A stretch of DNA of 7,552 nucleotides from an uncultured Hungatella sp. (GTDB taxonomy: Bacteria > Bacillota > Clostridia > Lachnospirales > Lachnospiraceae). Under the pieces are notes generated by a model. The model saw nothing but the letters and a program-made list of their open reading frames with translations. It ran no database searches and was not told where the DNA came from. This document shows positions 5,044-7,552 of this stretch, one piece after another (position 1 is the stretch's first letter; each line of letters begins with the position of its first letter). Both the position numbers and the translations under genes were made by a program. Location: positions 1 to 7,552 of the forward strand of contig CAJUJV010000047.1 of NCBI GenBank assembly GCA_910586845.1. Direction: 5' to 3'.

Positions 5044-5491
5044 ATGCCAGCCCGTCGCTTTCCACATCAACCCCTCTGGGACCTACGTGAGTTGAGAAGA
5101 CGATCTGAGTGCTGGTCTTCCCGAATTTCTGCAGCTGCCCGATAAAGATATCCAGCTCCATGGTGCTCTGAAACGCCACCTTCAGCAGCATGGAATACTC
5201 TCCCGTGACACAGTTGCACTCCAGCACATTGGGCATCTCCGCGGCGTAAGCATAGAATTTGGGCTTGTCTTCCGGAACGACGTCAAGATTGATAAATGCA
5301 ATAATGTGATATCCCAGCTTCATGGGATCAACCATGGCGTGATAGCCGGAAATGATTCCGTCTTTTTCCAGTTTTTCGATCCTGGCTGACACTGCGGGCG
5401 AGGATAAAAATGTTTTCTCCGCAATGATTTTTAATGATGTTCTGGCATTGTCCTGCAGAATCTTCAGTATCTTTCTGTCAATATCGTCCAT
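5042..5491 (-). CDS. Lrp/AsnC-family transcriptional regulator
   Basis: The 149-residue protein has the standard length and layout of the feast/famine regulators. The N-terminal winged-helix domain begins MDDIDRKILKILQDNAR, with the recognition helix in SSPAVSARIEKLEKDGII (30-47). An AsnC/RAM ligand-binding domain follows (about 65-138), with GEYSMLLKV (97-105) in the usual effector-binding loop position. Such proteins form dimers to octamers and sense amino acids. The ATG is preceded on the minus strand by AGGAGGGG about 10 nt upstream. It is the last gene after dapF and dapL, 56 nt behind dapL with no obvious terminator between, so co-transcription is likely. Lysine, diaminopimelate or another amino acid may be the effector, but this is inference from position. 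Its stop lies in the shared terminator. Confidence 0.93.
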   Translation of the reverse strand: MDDIDRKILKILQDNARTSLKIIAEKTFLSSPAVSARIEKLEKDGIISGYHAMVDPMKLGYHIIAFINLDVVPEDKPKFYAYAAEMPNVLECNCVTGEYSMLLKVAFQSTMELDIFIGQLQKFGKTSTQIVFSTHVGPRGVDVESDGLA

Positions 5492-5519
5492 AGCTCCTGT
5501 CCCCTCCTACTGTTTTTAT

Positions 5520-5546
5520 GGTCTGTAACCGTCTCCGCGGCAGACC
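5520..5546. repeat. Hairpin in the dapL-lrp intergenic region
   Basis: GGTCTG (5520-5525) pairs with CAGACC (5541-5546), and inside it CCG (5529-5531) pairs with CGG (5538-5540), leaving a three-base bulge and a six-base loop. It begins one base past the dapL stop. There is no T-tract after it on the minus strand, so it is not a clear terminator for dapL. It could stabilise the upstream message, mark a processing point, or be a binding site for the regulator encoded next. Confidence 0.5.
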
Positions 5547-5547
5547 T

Positions 5548-6774
5548 TTACAATGATCCTTTCAGTTTTCTGATCCTCTCCATGGCTTTTACGGTATTTT
5601 CGTATGTGCCGAAAGCCGTAAGCCTGAAATATCCTTCTCCGCTGGGGCCGAAACCGCTGCCCGGCGTACCCACCACATGGGCATGTTCCAGAAGCCAGTC
5701 GAAGAACTCCCAGGAACTCATGCCTGAGGGCGTCTTCAGCCAGATATAGGGCGCATTGATACCGCCGTATACCTCATAGCCGGCAGACTTCAGTCCTTCA
5801 TAGATGACCCTGGCGTTGTTCATGTAGTAAGCCACCTGATCTTTCAGCTGGGCCTTCCCCTCATCCGAATACACGGCCATGGCCGCTTTCTGCACAATAT
5901 AGGGAGCGCCGTTAAATTTGGTTCCGTGCCGTCTGGCCCACAGATCGCGAACAGCCACATCCCTGCATTTTAAAGTTTTGGGGATCACCGTAAATCCCAA
6001 GCGGACTCCCGTAAAACCCGCATTTTTGGAAAAGGACCGGAACTCCACGGCACATTCCCCGGCTCCCCGGATCTCATAGATACTGTGAGGCACGTCCTCC
6101 TGGGAGATATAGGCCTCATAAGCCGCATCGTAGAGAATCACTGCTCCTTCCCGTCTGGCGTAGTCCACCCACACCTTCAGCTGATCTCTGGTCAGCGTGG
6201 TCCCTGTCGGATTGTTGGGATTGCACAGATAGATCAGATCCGGCCTCTCCCCCGGAAGCTCAGGTACAAAACCGTTGTCTGCGGTACATGGCATGTAGAT
6301 GACCCTGCTCCATACTCCTGCCGCCTCGTCATATTCTCCTGTCCTTCCCGCCATCACATTGGAATCCACATAGACGGGATACACCGGGTCGCAGACTGCG
6401 ATGCGGCTGTCCGCTGAAAAGATCTCCTGAATATTGCCGCAGTCGCTTTTAGCCCCGTCAGATATAAAGATCTCGTCAGCGCTGATATTGCATCCTCTGT
6501 CCCTGTAGTCTTTCCCGGCTATCTCCTCCCTGAGAAATCCGTAACCCAGATCCGGCGCGTACCCGTGAAAAGTCTCCGCCTTTCCCATCTCATCCACCGC
6601 CTCGTGCATGGCCCGGATAATGGCCGGGGCCAGGGGCTGTGTCACATCTCCGATCCCCAGACGGATCACCTCTTTGTCCGGGTTGGCCTCCGAGTAGGCC
6701 CTGACCTTTTTCCCGATCGTGGAAAACAGATAGCTTCCAGGCAGTTTCAAGTAATTTTCATTGATCTGAAACAT
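5548..6774 (-). CDS. dapL: LL-diaminopimelate aminotransferase
   Basis: DapL is a PLP enzyme that converts tetrahydrodipicolinate directly to LL-2,6-diaminopimelate with glutamate as amino donor, bypassing the succinylase and acetylase routes. The 408-residue product has the usual family length. It opens with the typical INENYLKLPGSYLF and IRLGIGDVTQPL segments. PLP-site motifs are YLCNPNNPTG (182-191), YDAAYEAYI (215-223, with Asp216 and Tyr219), SFSKNAGFTGVRLG (247-260, Schiff-base Lys250) and the carboxylate-binding Arg384 in GYFRLTAFG. The substrate signature GYAPDLGYGFLR (71-82) is also present. The start is set by AGGAG 10 nt upstream. It is 25 nt downstream of dapF in the same operon, and its product is the substrate of DapF. 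Cytoplasmic; nothing abnormal seen. Confidence 0.97.
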   Translation of the reverse strand: MFQINENYLKLPGSYLFSTIGKKVRAYSEANPDKEVIRLGIGDVTQPLAPAIIRAMHEAVDEMGKAETFHGYAPDLGYGFLREEIAGKDYRDRGCNISADEIFISDGAKSDCGNIQEIFSADSRIAVCDPVYPVYVDSNVMAGRTGEYDEAAGVWSRVIYMPCTADNGFVPELPGERPDLIYLCNPNNPTGTTLTRDQLKVWVDYARREGAVILYDAAYEAYISQEDVPHSIYEIRGAGECAVEFRSFSKNAGFTGVRLGFTVIPKTLKCRDVAVRDLWARRHGTKFNGAPYIVQKAAMAVYSDEGKAQLKDQVAYYMNNARVIYEGLKSAGYEVYGGINAPYIWLKTPSGMSSWEFFDWLLEHAHVVGTPGSGFGPSGEGYFRLTAFGTYENTVKAMERIRKLKGSL

Positions 6775-6799
6775 TTTTATGTCTCTCCTTTTTATAATG

Positions 6800-7552
6800 T
6801 CAGATATGGATCTCTCCGCAGAACACCTCCACTGCCGGCCCTTTCATGAACACGTGTCCGCCGGTCCGGTCCCAGGTAATCTCCAGGTCTCCGCCCCTCA
6901 GAGACACGATTACCCGATCATCCGTATATCCTCTCAATATGGAAGCCACTGCGCTTGCGGTGGCTCCTGTACCGCAGGCCCAGGTTTCTCCGCTGCCTCT
7001 CTCCCAGACTCTCATACGGATATGGCCTCTGTCCACTACCTGGACGAATTCCGAGTTGACCCGGCCGGGAAAACGGCTGTGATTTTCATAGTAAGGGCCT
7101 GTCTCCTCCAGCTTCAGGGAATCGATATCCCGGCAGAAATACACGGCATGAGGATTTCCCACGGAGATCCCCACAAATTCCTTCTCTTCTCCGCAGACCA
7201 GGATCGGTTCCGGGATCCGGGAAGTCACTTCCGGCACTCCCATATCCACGGAAACCCAGACCACCTTCCCTCCCTCCGTCTCCATCTCCAGGACTTTTAT
7301 TCCTCCCAGGGTCTCTACCGTGATAGATGTATCCGACACCAGACCGTGATCATAGGCGTATTTCCCGACGCACCGGATGGCATTGCCGCACATGATCCCC
7401 TCGGAGCCATCCATATTAAACATCCTCATCTTCACATCCGCTGCATCCGACGGGCAGATCAGCACCAGACCGTCGGAACCGATGCCGAAATGTCTGTCGC
7501 TCACAAGAATTGCAGCCGCCTCCGGATCCTCTACGGTCTCTTTAAAACAGTT
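6800..7552 (-). CDS. dapF: Diaminopimelate epimerase (5' end beyond the window)
   Basis: DapF interconverts LL- and meso-diaminopimelate, the last step before lysine and the source of the peptidoglycan cross-linking residue. The minus-strand frame stays open to the right edge of the window, so 250 residues are visible and about 15-20 N-terminal residues, including the start, are missing. A GTG at 7502-7504 is in frame, but conserved sequence continues upstream of it (NCFKETVEDPEAAAIL), so it is not the start. Both catalytic cysteines of the two-base mechanism are present: one in MCGNAIRC (codon at 7388-7390), the other in TWACGTGATA. Other family segments are DRHFGIGSDGL, FNMDGSEG, VGNPHAVYF and RVWERGSGET. 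It is first in transcription order before dapL. Any leader or riboswitch would lie outside the window. Confidence 0.96.
   Translation of the reverse strand, partial: NCFKETVEDPEAAAILVSDRHFGIGSDGLVLICPSDAADVKMRMFNMDGSEGIMCGNAIRCVGKYAYDHGLVSDTSITVETLGGIKVLEMETEGGKVVWVSVDMGVPEVTSRIPEPILVCGEEKEFVGISVGNPHAVYFCRDIDSLKLEETGPYYENHSRFPGRVNSEFVQVVDRGHIRMRVWERGSGETWACGTGATASAVASILRGYTDDRVIVSLRGGDLEITWDRTGGHVFMKGPAVEVFCGEIHI

Overview
The window looks like chromosomal DNA of a spore-forming, anaerobic Firmicute, most likely a Lachnospiraceae-type Clostridium. The reasons are strong AGGAGG-type ribosome sites, moderately GC-rich coding, the one-step DapL route to diaminopimelate, a clostridial SpoIID-like/peptidoglycan-binding protein fragment, and a CwlC-like amidase. 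The taxonomic guess is inference; no rRNA or marker gene is present.

Left part (1 to about 2434): the right-hand end of an integrated mobile element. It holds a possible 3' tail of an unidentified gene (3-89), a Uma2-family PD-(D/E)XK nuclease-like gene (125-676), an intergenic stretch dense in inverted repeats (677-860), and a 511-residue large serine recombinase whose real start is the ATG at 861. Right after the recombinase stop, the sequence becomes, in one uninterrupted frame, the C-terminal part of a clostridial peptidoglycan-binding protein (recognisable from the Trp codon at 2435 to the stop at 2824). That gene has lost its 5' part at the junction. The simplest reading is that the element integrated inside the gene, and that the other half lies beyond the left edge of the window.

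Middle part (2860-4993, + strand): a signal-peptide-less N-acetylmuramoyl-L-alanine amidase with a C-terminal SPOR domain (CwlC-like), a cytidylate-kinase-like P-loop protein, and a HAD phosphatase/phosphoglucomutase-like protein whose start is 1 nt after the preceding stop. A bidirectional hairpin terminator (5017-5043) closes this run.

Right part (5042-7552, - strand, converging on the same terminator): transcribed as dapF (5' end outside the window), dapL, then an Lrp/AsnC-family regulator. DapL makes LL-diaminopimelate and DapF epimerises it to the meso form for lysine and peptidoglycan, so this is a compact final-steps DAP cluster with a likely amino-acid-responsive regulator.

The main point of interest is the recombinase/interrupted-gene junction. 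A serine recombinase abutting the surviving 3' half of a cell-wall gene, beside a CwlC-like (sporulation-type) amidase, resembles the layout of skin-like elements that are excised during sporulation to rebuild a gene. The window cannot show whether excision occurs. A second point is a set of overlapping, mutually exclusive inverted repeats, one of which pairs with the recombinase Shine-Dalgarno and start codon.
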